From UBA5158 sp963692955 (GTDB taxonomy: Bacteria; Pseudomonadota; Gammaproteobacteria; DSM-16500), in assembly GCA_963692955.1 (NCBI GenBank), contig OY843587.1:1860001-1924000 (forward strand): 64,000 nucleotides of DNA, given 5' to 3'. Within the stretch, counting starts at the first letter, position 1; each line of letters begins with the position of its first letter. Both the position numbers and the translations under genes were made by a program. Positions 8,917-16,425 of the stretch are shown piece by piece. Under the pieces are notes generated by a model that ran no database searches, had not been told where the DNA came from, and saw only the letters and a list, made by a program, of their open reading frames with translations.

Positions 8917-9381
8917 TTAACGTTTAGAGTATTGCGTACCCTTACGTGCTTTTTTCAAGCCAACTTTTTTACGTTCCACTTCTCTAGCGTCACGCGTTAA
9001 ATAGCCGGCTTTACGCAGGATTTTACGCAGCGTGATATCACCGTTAGCATTCGAACCGGCTTCACCATCACCACCGTCAACGTCACCGATCACGACGCCA
9101 TATTGTAACAGCGCGCGCGCGATACCGTGGCGGATAGCGCCAGCTTGACCGCTTGTGCCACCGCCAGCAACGTTGACAGTTACATCGAATTTTTCGAGTA
9201 AATTTGTCGCTTCTAAGGGCTGACGCACAATCATTCGAGCTGTTTTACGACCAAAATATTTTTCCAGTGTTTCATCATTAATAATGATACTGCCTTTCCC
9301 TGGTTTTAAATAAACGCGCGCCGTTGAAGATTTACGACGGCCTGTTCCATAATACGTTGAAGCTTGTTTAGCTACTGCCAT
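8917..9381 (-). CDS. rpsI: 30S ribosomal protein S9 with an internal insertion
   Basis: 154 residues against 130 in E. coli. The core is standard (YYGTGRRKSSTARVYL, GGGTSGQAGAIRHGIARALL, AGYLTRDAREVERKKVGLKKARKG) and the C-terminal tail QYSKR, which reaches toward the P-site tRNA, is intact. About 20 Gly/Asp-rich residues (about 95-114, including GDVDGGDGEAGSN) are inserted between the ARALLQY helix and LRKILRKAGY; the N-terminus is four residues longer. The frame stays open and in phase, so this is an in-frame expansion, not a frameshift. It follows rplM by seven bases. Confidence 0.96.
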   Translation of the reverse strand: MAVAKQASTYYGTGRRKSSTARVYLKPGKGSIIINDETLEKYFGRKTARMIVRQPLEATNLLEKFDVTVNVAGGGTSGQAGAIRHGIARALLQYGVVIGDVDGGDGEAGSNANGDITLRKILRKAGYLTRDAREVERKKVGLKKARKGTQYSKR

Positions 9382-9388
9382 ATGCTGA

Positions 9389-9823
9389 TTATTCCGTAAA
9401 TTCTAAAATTTCTGGTTGTTGAGCCGTATGCGGATGATCAACTCCGGCATACACTTTTAACTTACGATACATTGCACGGCCTAATGGGTTCTTAGGAAGC
9501 ATGCCCTTTATCGCTATTTCCAGCACTCGGGTCGGATGCTTGGCGATCAACTTTTCGAAGCTGATTTCCTTAATTCCACCTGGATAGCCTGAGTGGCTGT
9601 AATAAATCTTATCTTTGCTCTTGTTACCAGTCACTTTGAGCTGGCCTGCATTGATAACGATAATAAAATCCCCGGTATCGACATGGGGGGTATATTCTGG
9701 TTTGTGCTTACCACGAAGGCGAGTGGCGATCTGGCTAGCAATTCTACCTAGGGTCTTACCTGCCGCATCCACTACATACCAATTGTGCTGCGCAGTCTCA
9801 TTCTTAGCGTTATACGTTTTCAT
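9389..9823 (-). CDS. rplM: 50S ribosomal protein L13
   Basis: 144 residues from the ATG at 9823, preceded by GGAG. It starts MKTYNAKNETAQHNWYVVDA like E. coli L13, with GKHKPEYTPHVDTGDFIIV, KGMLPKNPLGRAMYRKLKVYAG and HPHTAQQPEIL all in place. The frame stays open for 30 codons upstream, but no homology is seen there. First gene of the rplM-rpsI pair. Confidence 0.97.
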   Translation of the reverse strand: MKTYNAKNETAQHNWYVVDAAGKTLGRIASQIATRLRGKHKPEYTPHVDTGDFIIVINAGQLKVTGNKSKDKIYYSHSGYPGGIKEISFEKLIAKHPTRVLEIAIKGMLPKNPLGRAMYRKLKVYAGVDHPHTAQQPEILEFTE

Positions 9824-10089
9824 CTGACTCCAAACTCCATGGGAGTGAACAACTGTTAAAATACCATAGATCAAAAGATGTAAAATTCTATAGTAATGCG
9901 CCAAAACAAGCAAGCGCTGTGTCGATTTATAAGCCCCGATCGAGCCTAAAAACGGCGAAAATACGCTGCCTAATCAAAAACATGGAAAATACGGCTTTTT
10001 TTCGATTATTTTCAAAAAATACTCGCAAAATAAGAAGTATATTGATAATGTATGCAGTGCATCATTGACTTTAATATGAGGAACAAACA

Positions 10090-10509
10090 ATGGCTGCTAG
10101 AAAGAAGACGACCGCCAAATCTACAGGGAAAAGTAAGAAAAAAACAACGAAAAAAACTTTGGGGACAACATCTACTCCAAAGAAATTGACTACGTTGACT
10201 GTGAAAGATCCGCTTACCAAGGGTGGGATCATCAAGGCTATGACCGATATAACAGCGCTTTCCAAGAAAGATGTTGTTGCATCACTTGATGCTTTAACCT
10301 CAGTAATCGAATGCCATATCAAGTCACGTGGGCCAGGTAAGTTTGTTATGCCAGGACTCTTAAAGATTAATGTGGTGAAGAAGGCTGCTAAGCCTGCTCG
10401 CAAAGGGATTAACCCTTTTACTGGTGAAGAAGTTATGTTTAAAGCTAAGCCAGCACACAAAGTTATTAAGATTAAAGCCCTTAAAAAATTGAAAGAGATG
10501 ACTGAGTAA
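10090..10509 (+). CDS. HU-family DNA-binding protein with a long basic N-terminal extension
   Basis: 139 residues. Residues about 47-139 are an HU/IHF (DNABII) domain: LTKGGIIKAMTDITALSKKDVVASLDALTSVI, the beta-arm motif RKGINPFTGEEVMFKAKPAHKVIKIKA. The first about 45 residues are Lys/Thr-rich (AARKKTTAKSTGKSKKKTTKK), a histone-H1-like extension that ordinary HU (about 90 residues) lacks. GAGG lies seven bases before the ATG, and an intrinsic terminator follows, so it is monocistronic. Likely a nucleoid protein with extra DNA-compacting capacity; the extension's role is inference. Confidence 0.88.
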   Translation: MAARKKTTAKSTGKSKKKTTKKTLGTTSTPKKLTTLTVKDPLTKGGIIKAMTDITALSKKDVVASLDALTSVIECHIKSRGPGKFVMPGLLKINVVKKAAKPARKGINPFTGEEVMFKAKPAHKVIKIKALKKLKEMTE

Positions 10510-10535
10510 TTAGCTTCTTTTTCTGATTTTTAGAC

Positions 10536-10573
10536 TTCTCCTCTTAGTTTTTATGATAAGAGGAGAATGTTTT
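10536..10573 (+). terminator. Intrinsic terminator of the HU-like gene
   Basis: TTCTCCTCTTA (10536-10546) pairs with TAAGAGGAGAA (10557-10567), an 11-bp perfect stem, followed by TGTTTTT. It lies 27 bases after the stop codon. Confidence 0.85.
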
Positions 10574-10612
10574 TGAAAAGCCCCTTCCTCTCGCACGAAA
10601 CCCCAAAAAACC

Positions 10613-11995
10613 TTAGCCCGCTAATTCTTCTTTAACGATATCCGCTAATTGATTCGCTAATTGTTTGACGCGGGTTTCGTCTTTGCCTTCTACCATCACT
10701 CGCACTAATTGCTCCGTGCCCGACCGGCGGAGCAGTACACGCCCGCTCTTGCCTAACTCCCCTTCCACTACTAACAACGCGTCTTGAATACGCTGTTTGT
10801 GCTGCAGGTCAGAGCTATCGTTGGTTTGCACATTCACGAGAATTTGTGGATATTTGTGTAAACCGCGCTTCAGTTGGCTAAGGGGTTGTTGGGTATGTTG
10901 CATCGCGGACAACACTTGTAGCGCGGTAATAATCCCGTCGCCAGTAGTCGTCGCATCCAAGCAAATTACATGGCCGGAAGGTTCGCCGCCTAGATACCAT
11001 TTTCGTTTGACTAATTCGCTAATGATGTAACGGTCGCCGACAGGCACGCGCGCGAAATCAATACCGAGTTCTTGCAACACATGTTCCAAACCTAAATTCG
11101 ACATGACCGTACCGATGATACCGCCGTGCAATTTACCTTTTTCTTGACGGTCTTTAGCGATGATATATAGCAATTCATCGCCATCTAGAATAATGCCTTC
11201 ATTGTCGACCATAATCACGCGGTCGCCGTCGCCATCTAACGCCACGCCTAAATCCGCTTTGGTCTCGAGCACGTACCGTTGTAAATTTTCAGGATGTGTC
11301 GCGCCGCAATCTAAATTTATGTTTAAACCATTTGGCTCAACGCCGACTTCAACAACGTCCGCGCCTAATTCACGAAACACGCTTGGGGCGATGTGGTAAG
11401 CCGCGCCGTTCGCGCAATCGACTACAATTTTTAAGCCGGTTAAAGTGATGTCGGAAGAGATAGTACTCTTACAAAATTCAATGTAGCGGCCAGGCGCATC
11501 GTCGACACGCACCGCTTTGCCTAAGTCGGCGGAATCCACCGTCGTCATTGGCTTTTGTAATTGTTCTTCGATTTCTAATTCTAATTCGTCCGGCAATTTG
11601 CTGCCTTGCGCGGAAAAGAATTTTATCCCGTTGTCGTAATAAGGATTGTGCGAGGCGCTAATCACAATGCCCGCTTGCGCGCGAAAAGTCCGGGTTAAAT
11701 ACGCAATCCCGGGAGTTGGCATGGGGCCTAACAAATGGATATCAACACCTGCGGCAGATAATCCAGCTTCGAGTACAGACTCAAACATGTAACCAGAAAT
11801 ACGTGTGTCTTTGCCGATTAAGACTTTGCCGTAGCCTTGTCTTGCTAATACTTTGCCGACCGCCCAGCCTAATTTTAAAATAAATTCAGCGGTGATAGGC
11901 GACGTACCTACTCTGCCGCGTATGCCATCTGTACCAAAATATTTTCTCACCGAACTTTCAGAAGTGACGTCCGTTGCTTTAGTTTTTGCTGTCAT
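10613..11995 (-). CDS. glmM: Phosphoglucosamine mutase GlmM
   Basis: Converts glucosamine-6-phosphate to glucosamine-1-phosphate for UDP-GlcNAc, peptidoglycan and LPS. Seen: RKYFGTDGIRGRVG, the phosphoserine loop GIVISASHNPYYDNGIKFF, the metal loop DGDGDRVIMVD, the sugar-specificity loop GGEPSGHVI and the phosphate-binding RRSGTEQLVRVMVEG. The ATG at 11995 is preferred; a TTG at 12007 would add four residues but has AAGGA only two bases away. The N-terminus is about 16 residues longer than in E. coli. Five to seventeen bases downstream of ftsH, as in the ftsH-(folP)-glmM operon; folP is missing here. Confidence 0.95.
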   Translation of the reverse strand: MTAKTKATDVTSESSVRKYFGTDGIRGRVGTSPITAEFILKLGWAVGKVLARQGYGKVLIGKDTRISGYMFESVLEAGLSAAGVDIHLLGPMPTPGIAYLTRTFRAQAGIVISASHNPYYDNGIKFFSAQGSKLPDELELEIEEQLQKPMTTVDSADLGKAVRVDDAPGRYIEFCKSTISSDITLTGLKIVVDCANGAAYHIAPSVFRELGADVVEVGVEPNGLNINLDCGATHPENLQRYVLETKADLGVALDGDGDRVIMVDNEGIILDGDELLYIIAKDRQEKGKLHGGIIGTVMSNLGLEHVLQELGIDFARVPVGDRYIISELVKRKWYLGGEPSGHVICLDATTTGDGIITALQVLSAMQHTQQPLSQLKRGLHKYPQILVNVQTNDSSDLQHKQRIQDALLVVEGELGKSGRVLLRRSGTEQLVRVMVEGKDETRVKQLANQLADIVKEELAG

Positions 11996-12012
11996 ACGCT
12001 GATTCAAAATCC

Positions 12013-13956
12013 TTATTTATCGTCTGGGGCTGACACAGGCACTTGATCTGTACCGCGGAGATCGGAAGTGGAAGGCACATGGTCCGTACCTGGAACTTCA
12101 GGGTCTAAGGCGACGGTGGCCGCGGTTTCTTGCCAGTCCGAAGGCACGCGTACGTCTCTTCCCGCCATAATATCTTCGATTTGGTCCGTGCCGATAGTTT
12201 CATATTTCATTAACATTTCGGCCATTTTATGTAGTTTATCTAGGTTCGCTTTTAAAATGACTTCGGCGCGTAAATAATTTTTATTAATAATGACGTAAAC
12301 TTCCGCGTCGATCACGCCGGAGGTGGATTCAGAAATCTCTTTATGGCGTGAAACAGAATGTCCTAAGAAAACTTCACCTTCATCTTCACCAAATGTTAAC
12401 GGGCCTAATTTTTCTGACAAGCCCCATTTCGTCACCATGTTGCGCGCAAGTTCAGTCGCTTTTTGAATATCATTAGACGCGCCGGTCGTCACTTTCTGCG
12501 CGCCAAAAATAATTTCTTCCGCGATACGTCCGCCAAACAAACTCGAAATTTTACTTTCTAAGTATTGTTTAGAATAACTGTAACGATCGCCTTCCGGTAA
12601 AAACATCGTCACGCCTAACGCACGGCCACGTGGAATGATCGTGACTTTATGCACGGGATCATGCTCAGGCACTTTTAACCCGACGATCGCGTGGCCCGCT
12701 TCATGATAGGCGGTCAATTTCTTTTCGTCGTCGCTCATGACCATGGAACGGCGTTCTGAGCCCATGATGACTTTGTCTTTCGCTTTTTCAAATTCTTCCA
12801 TACCAACAACGCGCTTGTTGGCGCGCGCGGCAAATAACGCCGCTTCATTCACGATGTTCGCAAGATCAGCACCCGAAAAACCCGGTGTGCTGCGCGCGAT
12901 AACCGCGGTGTTAACGTTGTCAGCCAACGGCACACGGCGCATATGCACACGTAAAATTTGTTCGCGGCCGCGCACGTCGGGCAAGCCCACATGCACTTGA
13001 CGGTCAAAACGGCCCGGGCGTAATAACGCGGGATCTAATACATCTGGACGGTTAGTCGCGGCGATGACGATAACGCCTTCATTGCCTTGGAAGCCATCCA
13101 TTTCAACTAATAGTTGGTTGAGGGTTTGTTCTCTTTCATCATGACCGCCGCCCAGGCCCGCACCACGATGACGGCCTACCGCGTCAATTTCATCGATGAA
13201 GATAATGCAAGGCGCTTGTTTTTTTGCTTGTTCGAACATGTCGCGTACGCGTGACGCGCCGACGCCCACGAACATTTCCACAAAGTCAGAACCCGAAATC
13301 GTAAAAAACGGCACTTTCGCTTCGCCCGCGACGGCGCGCGCTAATAACGTTTTACCGGTACCCGGTGGCCCTACTAATAAAACACCTTGCGGAATTTTGC
13401 CGCCGAGTTTTTGAAATTTGCCTGGATCACGTAAAAAATCGACTAGTTCTTTCACTTCGTCTTTTGCTTCTTCCACACCCGCCACATCGGCGAAAGTGAC
13501 TTTTACTTGGTCTTCACCTAACAAACGCGCGCGGCTGCGGCCAAACGAAAACGCACCGCCCCGGCCGCCTCCGCCCGATTGCTGGCGCAGGAAGAATACC
13601 CAAAACCCGATTAATACAATCCAAGGGAGTAAATTGAATAAATGCATTAACAAACCGGGTTGTTCAGGCGGCTTGCCTTGCACTTGAACTTTTTGGTCGA
13701 TCAACTCTTTCATCAATAGAGGATCTTGACGCATAGGCAGATAGGAAGAAAAAGTTTTGTTGTTTTGCATGATGCCCGACACATCTTGATCGGAGATGGC
13801 GATGGACTTGACGTTGCCTTGCTTCACTTGCTCTAACAAATAGGAGTAATTTATTTTTTCATCCGGTTCGCGCCTGGGCCCGAAATTGTTAAATACGGCA
13901 ACCAGGATAACTATGATCACGGCCCACAAAAAAATCGTTTTGGTTGTGTCATTCAA
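12013..13956 (-). CDS. ftsH: ATP-dependent zinc metalloprotease FtsH (HflB)
   Basis: 647 residues. Two membrane segments flank a periplasmic domain (about 6-25 and 105-125), then the AAA+ module with Walker A GPPGTGKT, Walker B CIIFIDEIDAVG and second region of homology RPDVLDPALLRPGRFDRQ, then the zinc site HEAGH. It degrades membrane proteins, and in E. coli LpxC and sigma-32. The start is a TTG at 13956 with GAGAGG eight bases upstream; no in-frame ATG lies nearby. The C-terminal 40 residues contain repeated VPGTDHVPSTSDLRGTDQVP-like units not expected in FtsH. Confidence 0.97.
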   Translation of the reverse strand: MNDTTKTIFLWAVIIVILVAVFNNFGPRREPDEKINYSYLLEQVKQGNVKSIAISDQDVSGIMQNNKTFSSYLPMRQDPLLMKELIDQKVQVQGKPPEQPGLLMHLFNLLPWIVLIGFWVFFLRQQSGGGGRGGAFSFGRSRARLLGEDQVKVTFADVAGVEEAKDEVKELVDFLRDPGKFQKLGGKIPQGVLLVGPPGTGKTLLARAVAGEAKVPFFTISGSDFVEMFVGVGASRVRDMFEQAKKQAPCIIFIDEIDAVGRHRGAGLGGGHDEREQTLNQLLVEMDGFQGNEGVIVIAATNRPDVLDPALLRPGRFDRQVHVGLPDVRGREQILRVHMRRVPLADNVNTAVIARSTPGFSGADLANIVNEAALFAARANKRVVGMEEFEKAKDKVIMGSERRSMVMSDDEKKLTAYHEAGHAIVGLKVPEHDPVHKVTIIPRGRALGVTMFLPEGDRYSYSKQYLESKISSLFGGRIAEEIIFGAQKVTTGASNDIQKATELARNMVTKWGLSEKLGPLTFGEDEGEVFLGHSVSRHKEISESTSGVIDAEVYVIINKNYLRAEVILKANLDKLHKMAEMLMKYETIGTDQIEDIMAGRDVRVPSDWQETAATVALDPEVPGTDHVPSTSDLRGTDQVPVSAPDDK

Positions 13957-14107
13957 ATTGCAGACCTCTCGTTCAAAGAATCATTTCAAAGCCGCTGTTT
14001 TTATTATTATAGCCTGTTTTTTCAATCATACCTTAACTAGTCAAAAGAGACTAGAAACTCTCTCCTCCGCGACGCAAATAGCGGCTGGGTAAGCTTCGCG
14101 CTAGACC

Positions 14108-14722
14108 CTATTTTCTAGCTAAAATGTACACCTCACGCGAACGTCCGCGGGAAGCTTTTGGTTTTCTTATGATCACTTTTTTAAAATTCTGTCTTAAGGC
14201 AACAAGAAACGGATCGAAGCCTTCGCCTTGAAAAACCTTTACTAAAAAGCCACCCGCGGGGCCTAACACCCGCAGCGCGAAATCTAAAGCCAATTCCGCC
14301 AGCTCCATCGAACGCGGTTGATCGACGCTATCAATGCCGCTCATGTTCGGCGCCATGTCTGACAATACCCAATCGACTTTTTTTTCGTTGAGCAGCAAGA
14401 GTAATTGCTCAAGCACCGCGTCGTCAGAAAAATCACCTTGAATAAATTCGACGCCAGGCAACGGTTCAAATTCTAATAAATCTAGGGCGATCACGCGGCC
14501 TTTTTTTCCGACTAAGTTAGTGACTAACTGCGCCCAGCCGCCGGGCGCCGCGCCTAAATCGACAATGGTCATGCCGGGTAAAAATAACTTATCGCGGTCT
14601 TGTAACTCTCGAAGTTTATAAACCGAACGTGACCGGTAACCGGCGGCTTGCGCTTGCTTAACGTAGGTATCGGCAAAATGTTCTTGCAACCAGCGCTTGC
14701 TGCTGCCGCTTTTCTTTTTCAT
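14108..14722 (-). CDS. rlmE: 23S rRNA (uridine-2'-O) methyltransferase RlmE (FtsJ)
   Basis: 204 residues. SAM motif IVDLGAAPGGWAQ; the catalytic tetrad K-D-K-E is visible in SVYKLRE, VLSDMAPNMSG, LVKVFQGEGFD and SREVYIL. It methylates U2552 of 23S rRNA during late 50S assembly and is heat-inducible in E. coli. It starts right after the greA stop codon and precedes ftsH by 151 bases, the usual rlmE-ftsH neighbourhood. Confidence 0.96.
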   Translation of the reverse strand: MKKKSGSSKRWLQEHFADTYVKQAQAAGYRSRSVYKLRELQDRDKLFLPGMTIVDLGAAPGGWAQLVTNLVGKKGRVIALDLLEFEPLPGVEFIQGDFSDDAVLEQLLLLLNEKKVDWVLSDMAPNMSGIDSVDQPRSMELAELALDFALRVLGPAGGFLVKVFQGEGFDPFLVALRQNFKKVIIRKPKASRGRSREVYILARK

Positions 14723-15199
14723 TTACAAATACGCTACTTCTACGATTTCGTATTTCGTCACGCCGTCCGGGGTGTGGACTTCAATCGTATCGCCGGCTTC
14801 TTTGCCCACCATCGCGCGCGCGAGCGGCGAAGAAAAAGAAATTTTTGACGCGTTGATATCAGCTTCGTCTTCGCCGACGATTTTATATTTCACTTCTTTC
14901 TCGTCTTGCAAATTCATGAGATCGACCGTCGAACCAAAAATCACTTTGCCATTATTAGGGAACGTGGTGACATCGATGATTTGTAAGTTTGATAATTTAC
15001 TTTCGATTTCCGCGATGCGCCCTTCGGCAAAACTTTGTTGTTCACGCGCCGCATGGTATTCCGCGTTTTCTTTTAAATCACCGTGCGCGCGGGCTTCCGC
15101 GATCGCATTGATAATGCGCGGGCGGTCGACGGTTTTTAAGCGCTGCAATTCTTCGCGCAATCTTTCAGCGCCAAGCACTGTCATAGGGGTTTTTTTCAT
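14723..15199 (-). CDS. greA: Transcription elongation factor GreA
   Basis: 158 residues, standard length. N-terminal coiled coil with PMTVLGAERLREELQRLK and DLKENAEYHAAREQQSFAEGRI carrying the acidic tip residues that rescue backtracked RNA polymerase; C-terminal FKBP-like domain with SSPLARAMVGKEAGDTIEV. It lies 11 bases after dnaJ and directly abuts rlmE, so dnaJ-greA-rlmE can be one transcript. Confidence 0.97.
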   Translation of the reverse strand: MKKTPMTVLGAERLREELQRLKTVDRPRIINAIAEARAHGDLKENAEYHAAREQQSFAEGRIAEIESKLSNLQIIDVTTFPNNGKVIFGSTVDLMNLQDEKEVKYKIVGEDEADINASKISFSSPLARAMVGKEAGDTIEVHTPDGVTKYEIVEVAYL

Positions 15200-15210
15200 A
15201 GCGGCTCTCT

Positions 15211-16326
15211 CTAAAACTTCATCTCTTCAAAGAATTTTTTGACACGATTAAACCAGGAACTGAATCTTGGGCTATGGGTAGTATTATTTGTGGATAAAGT
15301 TTTTTCAAACTCTTTTAATAATTCTTTTTGTTTAGGAGTGAGATTAACGGGTGTTTCCACTAATACTTTGCAAAGTAAATCACCTTGCGCACCGCCACGT
15401 ACCGGCGGCACTCCCATGCCGCGTAATCGGAACACTTTCCCCGATTGGGTTTCGGCTGGGATTTTAAGTTTAACACGACCGCTCAAGGTTGGAACGTCTA
15501 ATTCACCGCCAATCGCCGCGGACACGAAACTAATCGGCACTTCGCATTGCAAATGTGTGCCGTCGCGCTCGAAGATACTATGCTGTTTTACACTGATTTG
15601 TACATATAAATCGCCGGTGGGCGCGCCGGCCTCGCCTGCTTCACCTTCGCCCGCCAAACGGATCCGGTCGCCAGTGTCAACACCCGGTGGGATTTTCACG
15701 GATAACTTTTTATTTTGTTTACGGCGGCCTTTGCCACGACATTCCGTGCAAGGATCTAAAATGATTTTGCCTTTACCGCGGCAAGTCGGACAAGTCTGCT
15801 GCACGGAAAAAAAGCCTTGTTGCATGCGTACTTGACCATGCCCATCGCAATCTTTACAAAGGGTCGGTGAAGCGCCTTTTTTCGCGCCGCTGCCGCGACA
15901 TTCGCCGCACGCGACCAACGTCGGTATGGTTAATTCGACCGTCGTGCCGAACACGGCGTTTTCTAGTGTGATTTCTAAATTGTAACGTAAGTCGCTGCCA
16001 CGCTGCGGGCCCGGACGTCCACCCCCAAAAATATCGCCGAAAATATCGCCGAAAATATCCGTGAAGTTCATGCCCGCGCCGCCGCCGAAACCACCGCCGC
16101 CGCCATCGGTCGCGGCGTGGCCGAATTGATCGTAAGCCGCGCGTTTGCGGTTATCCGATAATACTTCGTAAGCTTCTTTTAATTCTTTAAACTTTTCTTC
16201 CGCGGTATCGTCATTGTGATTACGGTCGGGATGATGTTTCATCGCCATGCGTCGATAAGCTTTTTTGATTTCGTCATCGGTCGCGTTGCGGCTGATGCCG
16301 AGAATTTCGTAATAATCACGTTTCAT
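15211..16326 (-). CDS. dnaJ: Chaperone protein DnaJ
   Basis: 371 residues, full type I Hsp40. J domain with HPD (KHHPDRN), a G/F-rich stretch with GGGGGFGGGAGMNF, four CxxCxGxG zinc repeats (CGECRGSG, CKDCDGHG, CPTCRGKG, CTECRGKG) and the C-terminal substrate-binding barrel. Stimulates DnaK ATPase and delivers substrates. Separated from dnaK by 99 bases containing a hairpin. Confidence 0.98.
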   Translation of the reverse strand: MKRDYYEILGISRNATDDEIKKAYRRMAMKHHPDRNHNDDTAEEKFKELKEAYEVLSDNRKRAAYDQFGHAATDGGGGGFGGGAGMNFTDIFGDIFGDIFGGGRPGPQRGSDLRYNLEITLENAVFGTTVELTIPTLVACGECRGSGAKKGASPTLCKDCDGHGQVRMQQGFFSVQQTCPTCRGKGKIILDPCTECRGKGRRKQNKKLSVKIPPGVDTGDRIRLAGEGEAGEAGAPTGDLYVQISVKQHSIFERDGTHLQCEVPISFVSAAIGGELDVPTLSGRVKLKIPAETQSGKVFRLRGMGVPPVRGGAQGDLLCKVLVETPVNLTPKQKELLKEFEKTLSTNNTTHSPRFSSWFNRVKKFFEEMKF

Positions 16327-16368
16327 GAGATAACCGGAAAAATTAATAAATACCTGTTAAAAATAGTT

Positions 16369-16393
16369 AAGGGGCGCAAATTCCGCGCCCCTT
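16369..16393 (-). terminator. Hairpin between dnaK and dnaJ, probable attenuator
   Basis: AAGGGGCG (16369-16376) and CGCCCCTT (16386-16393) form an 8-bp GC-rich stem around nine bases. On the minus strand it is followed by AACTATTTTT, a weak U-rich tail; such a site would lower dnaJ expression relative to dnaK. Confidence 0.6.
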
Positions 16394-16425
16394 CGTTTTT
16401 ACTTATGAAATAATTTTTTTTAAAA

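Noticed and set aside
10071..10460. 129-residue minus-strand ORF opposite the HU-like gene
   Set aside because: Antisense to a well-supported gene with ribosome-binding site and terminator on the plus strand.
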